Assembly: GCA_003209165.1 (NCBI GenBank)
Contig: QCSL01000022.1
Span: forward strand, 1-35,457
From: Synechococcus sp. AG-670-B23
GTDB taxonomy: Bacteria; Cyanobacteriota; Cyanobacteriia; PCC-6307; Cyanobiaceae
Reading direction: 5' to 3'
DNA: 35,457 nt
Shown: piece after piece, positions 7,356 through 15,798 of the stretch
How positions within the stretch are numbered: the stretch's first letter is position 1
Layout: each line of letters begins with the position of its first letter
The notes under the pieces: generated by a model
The model's input: only the letters and a program-made list of their open reading frames with translations
Told to the model about the DNA's origin: nothing
Database searches by the model: none
Translations under genes and position numbers: made by a program

Positions 7356-9515
7356 ATGGGCACCCAGAACCAACTAAATTTTCCATTTTCAGACTTGATT
7401 GCTGGTTACATCAGAAAAGTTTCGTATCCGGATGTATTTGATTGCAAGGGTGAAATTGAGCTCGAAACATCCGACGGTCGGATGTACACAGTTAAGATCA
7501 CGGATGCTGCATACGCAGAATTAGTCAGGAACTTAGGTGAGCCATTCCAAATGGCCCCTGACCTCGGCCAGATTCTTGTCGAGGATCGATTCATACATGT
7601 CTATGGCCTGTTCTATCCAGAATCAGACGGACTGAAGTTTGAAGCCAAGCACATGTTGCTGTTTGGACGTGGGAAAGATGACCTCAGATTTGAAGATCAG
7701 AACTGGTGGATTCATCAGATTCAGCAACTGTTGAACTTCTACTTGGAAGCACAGTTTCGTGTGGTTGAGGGAGAAGCCATTGACTTCAAGAAGTTTAGAA
7801 CTGATCTGAGTGCTGAAGGCAAAAAACAGGATGGTGTTCAAAACCTTGACACCATCTCACGCCTGATCTATGGCTTTGCGACGGCCTATATGATCACCGG
7901 CGACGAACGTGCCTTAGAGGCAGCCAAGAACGGCACTGAATATATGCAGCGTCATTTCAGGCACCAGAACAAGTCTGAAGGTATTTGCTATTGGTACAGT
8001 CAAATTGACATCCAAGACGATGGAAGTGTACGCAAATATATGGGTTCAACTGCAGGTGGTGATGAAGGCGGTAATGCCATCCCTTGCTATGAGCAAATTT
8101 ATGCACTAGCAGGCCCCACACAAACTTGGCGTCTGATTGGTGGTGAAGGAATTAAACAGGATATCGACGACACTATTTCCTTCCTCAATAGGTTTTACAA
8201 AGACCATGGACCTTATGGTGGCTACTATTCTCACGTTGATCCTGTTACTTTTGACGCGAAGGCAGAGTCTCTCGGTGTCAACAAAGCAAAGAAAAATTGG
8301 AACTCAGTTGGTGACCACGCCCCGGCCTATCTCATCAATTTGTATTTAGCTACTGGGGATGAGAACTATGGGAAGTTCCTTGAAGATACCTTCGACACGA
8401 TCTGTGAGCATTTCCCTGATTATGGTTATAGCCCCTTCATGAACGAGAAGTTCTATGAAGACTGGACTCACGATCTCAAGTGGGGTATTCATCAGGCACG
8501 CTGTGTTGTTGGTCACAACCTCAAAGTTGCCTGGAACCTCACCAGGATGCACAGCTTGATGCCCAAAGAGAGCTACAAAACCTTCGCCCACCAGATTGCA
8601 GATGCAATTCCAGGTGCAGGGTGTGATAACCAGCGCGGTGGCTGGTACGACATGATGGAGCGGACCCTCAAGGACGGGGAAGAGCATTACCGTCGTGTCT
8701 GGCACGACAGAAAAGCCTGGTGGCAGCAGGAACAGGGGATACTTGCGTATTACATCATGGCTGGTGTCTATAACGACAAGCCTGAATATCTCAACTACGC
8801 ACGGGAAGGTTCTGCCTTCTACAACGGCTGGTTCCTCGATTACGACGCCGGTGGCATTTATTTTAACGTTCTCTCGAATGGTCAACCTTATGCATTGGGA
8901 GGAGAGCGAGGAAAAGGCAGCCACTCTATGGCTGGCTATCACTCCTTTGAACTCTGCTTCCTTGCGGCGATTTATTCAAACCTGCTGGTGAACAAGGAAC
9001 CGATGGACTTCTACTTCCAGCCGGATCCTCACGCTTGGCCGGAAAATAAACTCCGGGTTGCTCCCGATCTACTACCCGCTGGCAGCGTTGAACTGTCGGA
9101 AGTATGGATTGACGACAAGTCCTACACTGATTTCGATCGTGCTAACTTGATTGTCAATTTACCTCAATCGGATAAGCCGGTACGGGTACGTGTCAGGATT
9201 GAACCTGCAGGATTGGGTTTCAGTGCTGATCTGATGAGCTATCAGAACGGCATTGGCAACTTTGCATTGGATGGTGATCTGACGCGCTCTCAACTGCCAA
9301 GTTTCAAGAAGGAAGTGGAGAAACTCAGCGGACTGAAGGGTATGGTTCTTGACATGACCAATCTGAAATCTGTTGACGATACAGGCTGGAACTATATGTT
9401 GTTCACAAAGCAGCAAAGAGGTGCTGACTTCAGCTTGTCTCTCAAGGGGATGAATCCAGAAATTACACAGTCGCTGAAGGACGCTGAACTGGATGAGGAG
9501 TTTACAACTCTCTAA
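7356..9515 (+). CDS. AGE-family (N-acylglucosamine 2-epimerase-like) protein with C-terminal STAS-like domain
   Basis: 719 aa. After about 110 residues of beta-rich N-terminal sequence, residues of about 120-560 form an (alpha/alpha) barrel of the N-acyl-D-glucosamine 2-epimerase / cellobiose 2-epimerase superfamily. Supporting motifs are GHNLKVAWNL (the usual GHxxExAW helix), KAWWQQEQGILA (the usual WWxQxE motif) and YHSFELCFLA near the barrel end. These enzymes isomerise sugars at C2. Residues of about 632-719 read as a STAS (anti-sigma-factor-antagonist-like) domain: FALDGDLTRSQLPSF, a central strand GMVLDMTNL, SVDDTG (672-677) at the usual DSSG loop, then a strand and a final helix. Family AGE enzymes are about 400 aa, so the two added domains are unusual. 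It is probably co-transcribed with the glgX-like gene and a strong terminator follows. The STAS domain could regulate or localise the enzyme. Whether it epimerises, and which sugar, is unknown. Confidence 0.8.
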   Translation: MGTQNQLNFPFSDLIAGYIRKVSYPDVFDCKGEIELETSDGRMYTVKITDAAYAELVRNLGEPFQMAPDLGQILVEDRFIHVYGLFYPESDGLKFEAKHMLLFGRGKDDLRFEDQNWWIHQIQQLLNFYLEAQFRVVEGEAIDFKKFRTDLSAEGKKQDGVQNLDTISRLIYGFATAYMITGDERALEAAKNGTEYMQRHFRHQNKSEGICYWYSQIDIQDDGSVRKYMGSTAGGDEGGNAIPCYEQIYALAGPTQTWRLIGGEGIKQDIDDTISFLNRFYKDHGPYGGYYSHVDPVTFDAKAESLGVNKAKKNWNSVGDHAPAYLINLYLATGDENYGKFLEDTFDTICEHFPDYGYSPFMNEKFYEDWTHDLKWGIHQARCVVGHNLKVAWNLTRMHSLMPKESYKTFAHQIADAIPGAGCDNQRGGWYDMMERTLKDGEEHYRRVWHDRKAWWQQEQGILAYYIMAGVYNDKPEYLNYAREGSAFYNGWFLDYDAGGIYFNVLSNGQPYALGGERGKGSHSMAGYHSFELCFLAAIYSNLLVNKEPMDFYFQPDPHAWPENKLRVAPDLLPAGSVELSEVWIDDKSYTDFDRANLIVNLPQSDKPVRVRVRIEPAGLGFSADLMSYQNGIGNFALDGDLTRSQLPSFKKEVEKLSGLKGMVLDMTNLKSVDDTGWNYMLFTKQQRGADFSLSLKGMNPEITQSLKDAELDEEFTTL

Positions 9516-9550
9516 CAGTCTGACGAATGTTGACTTTAATCGTTAAATTA

Positions 9551-9581
9551 AGAGGGCATGTTGATCATGCCCTCTTTTTTT
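9551..9581 (+). terminator. Strong intrinsic terminator after the AGE-STAS gene
   Basis: A perfect 10-bp stem AGAGGGCATG / CATGCCCTCT with a 5-nt loop, followed by six or seven T. It ends the glgX-like/AGE transcript 36 bases after the stop. The T run reaches to within about 10 bases of the next start codon, so the following gene needs its own promoter in or before this element, or depends on read-through. Confidence 0.93.
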
Positions 9582-9591
9582 GCTCACAGTC

Positions 9592-10992
9592 ATGACAGGA
9601 AGCATTACATCTAACAACAAGAAGGGCGTGGAGGCTGCGATGGCAGGAAACCATGTTGAAGCAGAAAGCTTCTTTCGTCAAGCAATAAAGGATAATAAAA
9701 CCGCGATAGAAGGACGCATGAACTTGATCCGCCTGTTGCACATGCAAGGAAGACATGCTGAGACAATTAGTATATTCAAAGAGCTTAAAAAAAAAGCTCA
9801 ACTAGTACAGATACACCCACAAATTTTGTATATTGCCACTCAAAGTGCATTAGATGTTCGTGATCACAAAATGGCAATACAGAATCTGCAAATACTAGCG
9901 CCTCAGAATCCTGGAAATAGTGATATTCAATGCATGCTGTCCAGGGCATTGATCGAAAGCGGTCGACTTTTGGATTCTAAAAATGTGCTCGAGAAAGCAA
10001 TGCTTGCCAACCCAAATAACCCTAGTATTGCTACACAACTAGCCATTACAGAAAGTGAGCTTGGAAACTACGATAAAGCAGAGAATTTGCACAAAAAACT
10101 AACTCAGCAATACAGTAATGCTTTTTTGAGCCACTTCAATTATGGACTTTTTTTGGTACATATAGGTGAAAAGGAAAGAGCGCTGAGCTGCTTTGAACGA
10201 TGCAAGCAACTTGTTCCGAATGCACCGGAAGCACAGGAGCAAATCGATAAGCTACTCATAAGCGGCAACGATACATTGACAGACATTTATAAAGACATCG
10301 AGAAAGAACAGTGGGATAAGGCCGAAATAAAGCTCAGAGAGAATCAAGAGTCGATAGAACCAATCCAGTTTTGGGCAGCGGTTAACGAGCTACCAACAGA
10401 ACTGCAGGGAAAACTAGGAGAAGTTGTAGCTTTTGACGAAGCAGTACAGGTTAAAACGGTTGAACTCTATTCAGAACTTGAAAGAGAAAGTTTTTTAAAT
10501 GATCTTGCTGATACCGTAAAAAAAACTGAAAGCTTGATATGGAATCGGGCAGGTAAACCAACACGATATGGTTTTCAAAGCCATGAAATGTTGAATGGCA
10601 TTCAATCACCAAACATTCAAGATTTATGCAAACGACTAAAGTTGGTGGTTTACGATTACATCAAAGATAAACCGCTTCTCCAACAGCTCAGAGATCAAAA
10701 GGAGGTGAACAATGTATTGAGCGGTTGGAGCGTTGTGCTTAGGAAAGGAGGGCACCAAAAACGACACATACATCCAGAATCAGTTGTTAGTGGAGTCTTG
10801 TACATTCAACTTCCAGAAGAGAGCGCTGATGAGGGGAAAAAAGAAGGGAACCTGTTGTTCCCCTCAAATAATATGAAAATGGTGACTCCGAAAGAAGGAA
10901 TGCTAGTGCTATTCCCTAGTTATCTTCCCCATGAAACAATACCGATAAAGAGTAAAGAAGAACGCATCTGTATCGCTTTTAACTGGACATAA
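9592..10992 (+). CDS. TPR protein with C-terminal 2OG-Fe(II) oxygenase domain
   Basis: 466 aa from ATG 9592; an upstream in-frame TTG lies inside the terminator T run and is rejected. Residues of about 1-230 are tetratricopeptide repeats (helix pairs such as AMAGNHVEAESFFRQAI, and YGLFLVHIGEKERALSCFER). Residues of about 370-466 match the 2OG-FeII_Oxy_5-type fold: HIHPESVVSG with His392/His394, a central strand and Gly turn, FPSYLPHET with His447 as distal iron ligand, and ERICIAFNW with Arg458 as likely 2-oxoglutarate contact. Such proteins hydroxylate a peptide or small-molecule substrate using O2, Fe(II) and 2-oxoglutarate; the TPR part would bind the partner. The substrate is unknown. The gene is AT-rich by eye and its stop lies 2 bases from the stop of the convergent next gene. 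Confidence 0.8.
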   Translation: MTGSITSNNKKGVEAAMAGNHVEAESFFRQAIKDNKTAIEGRMNLIRLLHMQGRHAETISIFKELKKKAQLVQIHPQILYIATQSALDVRDHKMAIQNLQILAPQNPGNSDIQCMLSRALIESGRLLDSKNVLEKAMLANPNNPSIATQLAITESELGNYDKAENLHKKLTQQYSNAFLSHFNYGLFLVHIGEKERALSCFERCKQLVPNAPEAQEQIDKLLISGNDTLTDIYKDIEKEQWDKAEIKLRENQESIEPIQFWAAVNELPTELQGKLGEVVAFDEAVQVKTVELYSELERESFLNDLADTVKKTESLIWNRAGKPTRYGFQSHEMLNGIQSPNIQDLCKRLKLVVYDYIKDKPLLQQLRDQKEVNNVLSGWSVVLRKGGHQKRHIHPESVVSGVLYIQLPEESADEGKKEGNLLFPSNNMKMVTPKEGMLVLFPSYLPHETIPIKSKEERICIAFNWT

Positions 10993-10994
10993 AA

Positions 10995-12638
10995 TCAACT
11001 ATATGGATATACAGAATAGCCACCATGTACAACATCGACAAAGAAACGATAATTGCCAGTGTGAGTGGGGGTGAACTCTAATGCAGGAGGATTGCCGTGA
11101 GATGTCAGCTGCCCGAACCGTTTGAGAGAACGCTTTGACGGATCTGCAGCTTCAGGATTACTGCCACTGAAATCAAACCCATAACAGTCAAGTTCATAAT
11201 CCGCAAAAACTAGTGCCCACGGTGAACGATTGGCAACATATTTGTAGTTGTAGGTTTGACCAGCAACTAAAGGAATTACCCTATCAAAACAACCAGGTTG
11301 TAGGGGGTTCATTAGATTTAACGGGGACTCAGGATTCCAAGCTTCGAGAGTGTCCGTGTTATCAAATGATCCAACAAGAGACATCGACTCAAGAGATGAA
11401 ACCGGAATCAGCTGACCAGAACCGGAAACGACTTGGATAGAAAGCCGATCAGTCTCAGTATCAAAGATGAATTCAAGATTACTTTCAATGTCAAGCTTGA
11501 AGCATATATTTAATTCATGCGGTTTACCATGCCAAGTAACACACTCGAGTGACGAAGAAGGTACACCATCATTAATATCAAGCCAACAGCCAAGCCCCAT
11601 CGTATCAAGAAATAGCTCAGTGCTGATTCCAATATTGACAACATGAAAGCCGGGCTTAACTTTAGCCCTTAGTGAAACTTTGTTAGATCCTGCAATCGGC
11701 TTCATTGACCGATCAGGATCGGTGGGGTCAAATTGATTGGATTCGAAGATACTTCCAAGAAGCTGAAATGAACTTCTATTGTTCAAAATATCAGGGTTTC
11801 TGAGAGAAGGGTTGGCAGGAGTTGGAATGACACTGAAGTGCGGTTTGTCAGACAACGGATCGTGGAGATTAAAACGATACTCGCCATCGTCAAATACTTG
11901 AATTGTGCAGCCTGAATGCATAGAAGAACCATGGCTGCTACCAAAACCAGTGCCTTGTACAAGTGATGCCTGGCCGTCATTTAAAGCAGAGAAACCAAAG
12001 TCTTCATCATGATTTGCAGAAATCAAGAACTGGTAAACACCATCGGCACGAAAGTCAATTCCACCACTCTTCAAAAGCGGAACATCAATGGTCCAGAGGT
12101 CTTCAGATTGCTTGACAAATTCACGCCCTTTAAGACGAGGGTCAAATTTGTCAAACATGTTTAGGCTATCCCAGGGGAAACCATTTAATTGAAAGGAATC
12201 AAACGAATCAATATGGTGAAATGTATCAAAACCAGCGCTTGGAGTCAAAGACAATTGCATAGACTCGGAGTCGAACTCAAAGACAATCAGCTGAGCAACA
12301 TCAACACGAAAATTGATATTATAAGTTGATTGTCCATCACGAGTTTCAATTAGATCAAAAATTCCAGGCTGCTTCTTTGATAAAGATGTTTTAAGTGCAC
12401 GCTTGGGAGAATGATTAATTACAAGGCGAAGACTATATAGACCATTCACATCTGGTGGTTGTGGGCCATCAACCGCGTGACAAACGCGCCAAATCTTATC
12501 CGAAACTCTGATCATGTCCAGAGCTGTTTCAAATGGATTCCATCGCCAACGACGTCGATGGATTGTGCCTAGCAGGCTGACTGATTCAATCGACTCAGAG
12601 TCAATATGCTGTTGAGTGAAGCGAGGCAACAAAAACAT
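10995..12638 (-). CDS. Four-repeat Ig-like, carbohydrate-binding-type protein
   Basis: 547 aa made of four divergent repeats of about 120-130 residues, starting at about residues 15, 142, 286 and 414. Each begins with a hydrophobic strand and Gly (SLLGTI, FQLNGF, FQLLGSI, SLVGSF), passes a WNP/DP-rich loop, and ends with a strand closing LSLTPS, FSVIPT, LSIQVVS or YSVYPY. The pattern, notably GNYRFFVDVVHGGYSVYP and DGEYRFNLHD, resembles the beta-sandwich starch-binding repeats of the SusE/SusF and pullulanase-associated type. No catalytic domain, signal peptide or membrane segment is seen, so it is either cytosolic or exported by an unrecognised route. Next to a debranching enzyme and a sugar epimerase, binding of glycogen or another glucan is a reasonable inference, not shown. 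It is transcribed toward the TPR-oxygenase gene, tail to tail. Start ATG 12638. Confidence 0.7.
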   Translation of the reverse strand: MFLLPRFTQQHIDSESIESVSLLGTIHRRRWRWNPFETALDMIRVSDKIWRVCHAVDGPQPPDVNGLYSLRLVINHSPKRALKTSLSKKQPGIFDLIETRDGQSTYNINFRVDVAQLIVFEFDSESMQLSLTPSAGFDTFHHIDSFDSFQLNGFPWDSLNMFDKFDPRLKGREFVKQSEDLWTIDVPLLKSGGIDFRADGVYQFLISANHDEDFGFSALNDGQASLVQGTGFGSSHGSSMHSGCTIQVFDDGEYRFNLHDPLSDKPHFSVIPTPANPSLRNPDILNNRSSFQLLGSIFESNQFDPTDPDRSMKPIAGSNKVSLRAKVKPGFHVVNIGISTELFLDTMGLGCWLDINDGVPSSSLECVTWHGKPHELNICFKLDIESNLEFIFDTETDRLSIQVVSGSGQLIPVSSLESMSLVGSFDNTDTLEAWNPESPLNLMNPLQPGCFDRVIPLVAGQTYNYKYVANRSPWALVFADYELDCYGFDFSGSNPEAADPSKRSLKRFGQLTSHGNPPALEFTPTHTGNYRFFVDVVHGGYSVYPYS

Positions 12639-12892
12639 AGAGACTGGTGTGAAGGCTCAATCCCACTGATAGCCATAAGCAAGTGATAACGCAATCATTG
12701 AGGGATATCGCAACCTATTGCGAGCAACACTCATAGAAAGGCTGAAGAAAACACAAAAATGCAGTTAGCGATTCAACACCATATGGGCGAGAATATTGAA
12801 AGCATATGTGGCTTGAACGATGCCAAATTCGAACCCCGTGACTATGGTTGCCTTGAGTGATAGCAACACTCCGACTTTATCCACCATTGGCT

Positions 12893-13750
12893 ATGGCAAA
12901 AAGAATTCTTGTCGTCCTGTCTGAGTGGGGCTACTGGGGCGAAGAGCTGATTGGCCCCCTTGATGTTCTATCGAAAGCTGGTTACCAGCTTGATTTCATG
13001 ACAGCGTTTGGGCGGAAGCCGCCGGCGTTGCCCCCGAGCATGGAAGAAGGATATCTGGATCCACCACTTAACAAGGTTGTAACCGACGCACACTACGCCA
13101 AGCGAACAACCGAAGTTCATGAATCAAATCTTCTCGACAATCCAATTAATTTGTCAGAGAAGATTTCTTTGATGCCATATTTTAACGGACCTAACTTTGG
13201 ATTAGAGCTAGCAGCCTTTCATGAAAGGCGTGAAGAATTCTGGAAAGAGTTTGTTGATCCCTACGATGCTTTGCTTATGCCTGGAGGAAGCGGGCCAATG
13301 GCAGATATGGTCAACAATGAAAGATTACACAATCTAATTCTTGGATATGTTGATCGTGACAAGCTAATTGCGGCTGAGTGCTACTGCGTCACCTGCCTTG
13401 CATTTGCCAGGGACTGGACCGAGAGGAAGAGCATTATCTGGGGCAAAAATGTCACAGGTCACGCCAGGGAATACGACTATAAAGAGGGTACTGGTTTTGC
13501 ACAAATGTACGGCTACGATGGAGAGCCAATGAATACCTCGGCCAACTTTGGGCCTCCGTTCTATCCTCTGGAATATATCCTTCGAGATGCCACTGGTCCT
13601 GAGGGCAAGTACCACGGCGGAGTAGGAAAGAATTTATCTACCATCCTTGATTACCCATTCCTGACAGGTCGTTCCACACAGGATTCGGCACTTGTCGGAG
13701 AGTTGGTACGCAAGGTTCTGGAAGAGGGTCTGCGCCGTTACGGCTGGTAA
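12893..13750 (+). CDS. DJ-1/PfpI (class I glutamine amidotransferase-like) family protein
   Basis: 285 aa from ATG 12893 (MAKRILVVLSEWGYWGEELI); an earlier in-frame start at 12857 would add 12 unlikely residues. The fold signature is clear: strand RILVVLS, the GPLDVLSKAGYQLDFMT helix-strand unit, LLMPGGSGPMADM (the GGHG-like loop), and the nucleophile elbow AECYCVTCLA with Cys163 and Glu162 instead of the usual ACHG. The family includes glyoxalase III/Hsp31-type hydratases, protein/nucleotide deglycases and isocyanide hydratases. The second cysteine (Cys165) in the elbow and the missing His set it apart from canonical members, so the activity cannot be assigned. It is followed by its own terminator and by a TPP enzyme gene on the same strand. 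Confidence 0.8.
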   Translation: MAKRILVVLSEWGYWGEELIGPLDVLSKAGYQLDFMTAFGRKPPALPPSMEEGYLDPPLNKVVTDAHYAKRTTEVHESNLLDNPINLSEKISLMPYFNGPNFGLELAAFHERREEFWKEFVDPYDALLMPGGSGPMADMVNNERLHNLILGYVDRDKLIAAECYCVTCLAFARDWTERKSIIWGKNVTGHAREYDYKEGTGFAQMYGYDGEPMNTSANFGPPFYPLEYILRDATGPEGKYHGGVGKNLSTILDYPFLTGRSTQDSALVGELVRKVLEEGLRRYGW

Positions 13751-13764
13751 ACCACACAATTTAA

Positions 13765-13795
13765 GGGCGCCTTAGCTTAGTAGGCGCCTAGTTTT
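13765..13795 (+). terminator. Intrinsic terminator after the DJ-1/PfpI gene
   Basis: GGGCGCCT and AGGCGCCT form an 8-bp stem (one G-U pair) around a 9-nt loop, followed by AGTTTTC. It lies 14 bases after the stop codon and 24 bases before the next start, separating the two genes at least in part. Confidence 0.75.
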
Positions 13796-13818
13796 CTTCA
13801 CTCACATCTCTGGCAATT

Positions 13819-15540
13819 ATGAAAGGACATGAGGCGATCCTGAGGCAGTTTCTTGCCAACGACTTGGACCATATGTTCGGGAACCCGGGGACTGTGGAAC
13901 AGGGGTTCCTTGATGCTTTGGCTGATGTGCCAGAGATGAAGTATATCCTCACCCTTCAAGAATCAATTGCGGTGCTTTGTGCAGACGGTTACGCGAGAGC
14001 ACGATTGAAACCAGCACTGGTGCAGATCCATAGTTCACCTGGACTCGGCAATGCGATCGGTAATCTTTACCAAGCAATGAGAGGTCAGGCTCCCTTGGTC
14101 GTTATCGGTGGGGATGCGGGAATCAAGTATCAGGCCATGGATGCACAAATGGCTGCTGATCTCGTCGCGATGGCAGAACCCGTTACCAAATGGTCTGCAA
14201 TGGTTCAGCACCCGTCCAGCCTGCTGCGGATGGTTAGACGAGCCATCAAGATTGCCGCTACACCGCCCTGTGGCCCTGTATATCTATGTCTACCTGAAGA
14301 TATTCTGGACGCAGAAGTAACTGAAGAGATTTTTCCAGCCCATGTCCCCAGCTTGGCAACTAAGCCGTGCGAGAATGATCTAAAGCAATTAGCTTCAGCT
14401 ATTGAGCAGGCCAGCAATCCAATCATTCTTGTTGGAGATGGGGTGGCCTGGACCGGCGGAGTTGACCCTGTGGTTGAGTTGGCGGAAACCATTGGAGCAA
14501 AGGTCTATTCAGCAGACGGAGGTGAGATTAACTTTCCCGATGATCATTTGCTCAATTACGGCAGTACAGGTCACATGTTCGGGGATGCAAGCCTACCGAT
14601 TATGAGAGGTTGTGATCTCTGCATCACTCTTGGAGCCTACTTATTACCAGAAGTATTTCCCCATCTGGGAGACATCTTTGATCCGAAAGCAACTGTCATT
14701 CATGTTGATACCGATGTCAATAATATTGCCAAGAATCATCGGGTCGACATTTCCTACGTCGCGCAACCACATACTGTGATCGAGGGTTTGATTCCCCTCG
14801 TTCAGCAGCTGCCACAGGATTGGCACAATGCTGCACAGGAAAGAAAAAAAATACTAGAAAGCGCATCTCCTGTGATCAATAATGACGTCGACGTCAATTA
14901 CGAAGTTGTACCTAAACACTCAAGTGAGGAGTATGATGGGAAGAATTTATCTATGAAGTCGGGATATTTCATCAAGACTCTTTCTGAGATGCTTCCTGAA
15001 AACAGAATTGTATTTGATGAAGCATTGACCAATTCCCCTCCAGTCAACAAATATCTCCCAGGGCGTGCACCTGGTGAAAGAATGTTGACACGGGGTGGTT
15101 CCTTAGGAACCGGTTTCCCCGGTGCTATTGGTGCAAAGATCGCCCACCCTGATCGATGCGTTGTTGGTTTTTCCGGAGATGGGGGAAGTATGTATACAAT
15201 CCAGTGCTTATGGACAGCAGCTCGTCACAATGTTGCAGCCAAATTTGTGGTTTGCCAAAACAGGTCTTACAAGCTGTTGCAGGCAAACATCAGCAAGTTT
15301 TGGGAGGAGAGAGGAATTGAAGGTCGGGAGTTCCCGATTCCTTTTGACCTTTCCAAACCTGAAATATGTTTCAATGAAATAGCGAACAGTTTCGGTGTTT
15401 CAGGTGAACGAGTTGTTAGTCCTGATCAGGTGAAAGGTGCAATTGAACGAATGCTTTCCCATGATGGGCCTTATCTGATCAATCTTGTGCTTGATGGTGC
15501 AATTAGACCCGATCTCATTGGCGTTCACTGCGGACAATAA
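13819..15540 (+). CDS. TPP-dependent 2-oxoacid decarboxylase-like enzyme (benzoylformate decarboxylase/acetolactate synthase superfamily)
   Basis: 573 aa with the three-domain layout of the family. The N-terminal PYR domain has the activating Glu48 in LTLQES and an FGNPG motif (residues 20-24, as in benzoylformate decarboxylase: FGNPGS). A central Rossmann-like domain lies at about 185-340. The C-terminal PP domain has GDGG at 453-456 and Asn481 25 residues later, the TPP/Mg binding motif. No FAD-loop Leu/Arg signature of acetolactate synthase is evident, and ilvB would normally pair with a small subunit gene, absent here. Benzoylformate, phenylpyruvate or a similar decarboxylase or carboligase is most likely; the substrate is open. 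It lies between a DJ-1 protein and NTF2-like/VOC genes. The frame continues protein-like past the TAA (next entry). Confidence 0.85.
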   Translation: MKGHEAILRQFLANDLDHMFGNPGTVEQGFLDALADVPEMKYILTLQESIAVLCADGYARARLKPALVQIHSSPGLGNAIGNLYQAMRGQAPLVVIGGDAGIKYQAMDAQMAADLVAMAEPVTKWSAMVQHPSSLLRMVRRAIKIAATPPCGPVYLCLPEDILDAEVTEEIFPAHVPSLATKPCENDLKQLASAIEQASNPIILVGDGVAWTGGVDPVVELAETIGAKVYSADGGEINFPDDHLLNYGSTGHMFGDASLPIMRGCDLCITLGAYLLPEVFPHLGDIFDPKATVIHVDTDVNNIAKNHRVDISYVAQPHTVIEGLIPLVQQLPQDWHNAAQERKKILESASPVINNDVDVNYEVVPKHSSEEYDGKNLSMKSGYFIKTLSEMLPENRIVFDEALTNSPPVNKYLPGRAPGERMLTRGGSLGTGFPGAIGAKIAHPDRCVVGFSGDGGSMYTIQCLWTAARHNVAAKFVVCQNRSYKLLQANISKFWEERGIEGREFPIPFDLSKPEICFNEIANSFGVSGERVVSPDQVKGAIERMLSHDGPYLINLVLDGAIRPDLIGVHCGQ

Positions 15541-15675
15541 CAAGATCATCCAGAGGGCTATACCTCCCTGACGGCCGATTTAGTGGTCGATCCTCAAACT
15601 CTAGCTATGCTCAAAATGGTTCAAAAGCTTGGAGCTGCGATATCCATGATCACTTACGGGCAACAGTTCGTTTGA
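15541..15675 (+). other. 44-codon in-frame open stretch directly after the TPP enzyme stop
   Basis: In the same frame as the preceding gene, the sequence past TAA reads 44 sense codons before TGA 15673-15675 (EGYTSLTADLVVDPQTLAML, then KMVQKLGAAISMITYGQQF). Composition is protein-like. It could be a lost C-terminal tail, a remnant of a further gene, or chance. Internal ATGs exist at 15607 and 15616 but give a peptide of only about 22 aa. Confidence 0.35.
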
Positions 15676-15798
15676 CCTCATGGAAAGTGTTCATTCTCAA
15701 TTTGTTCAACTATGAGCAAATGCATATCGAGTAGATCACTCGGACGTCAAACCAAGCAGCCTCACACCATCTTTATTGAACTTCACCACTCTTGATCC

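Noticed and set aside
6969-7373. 134-codon minus-strand frame opposite the end of the glgX-like gene
   Set aside because: It is a shadow frame; the plus-strand gene has the full GH13 motif set and the shadow has no domain or start signal.
8346-8942. 198-codon minus-strand frame opposite the AGE-type gene
   Set aside because: Shadow frame; the plus-strand protein carries the AGE motifs in this region.
12815-12845. Sequence TTCGAACCCC resembling a tRNA T-loop
   Set aside because: The flanking bases cannot form the T-stem and no acceptor, D or anticodon arm is found on either strand.
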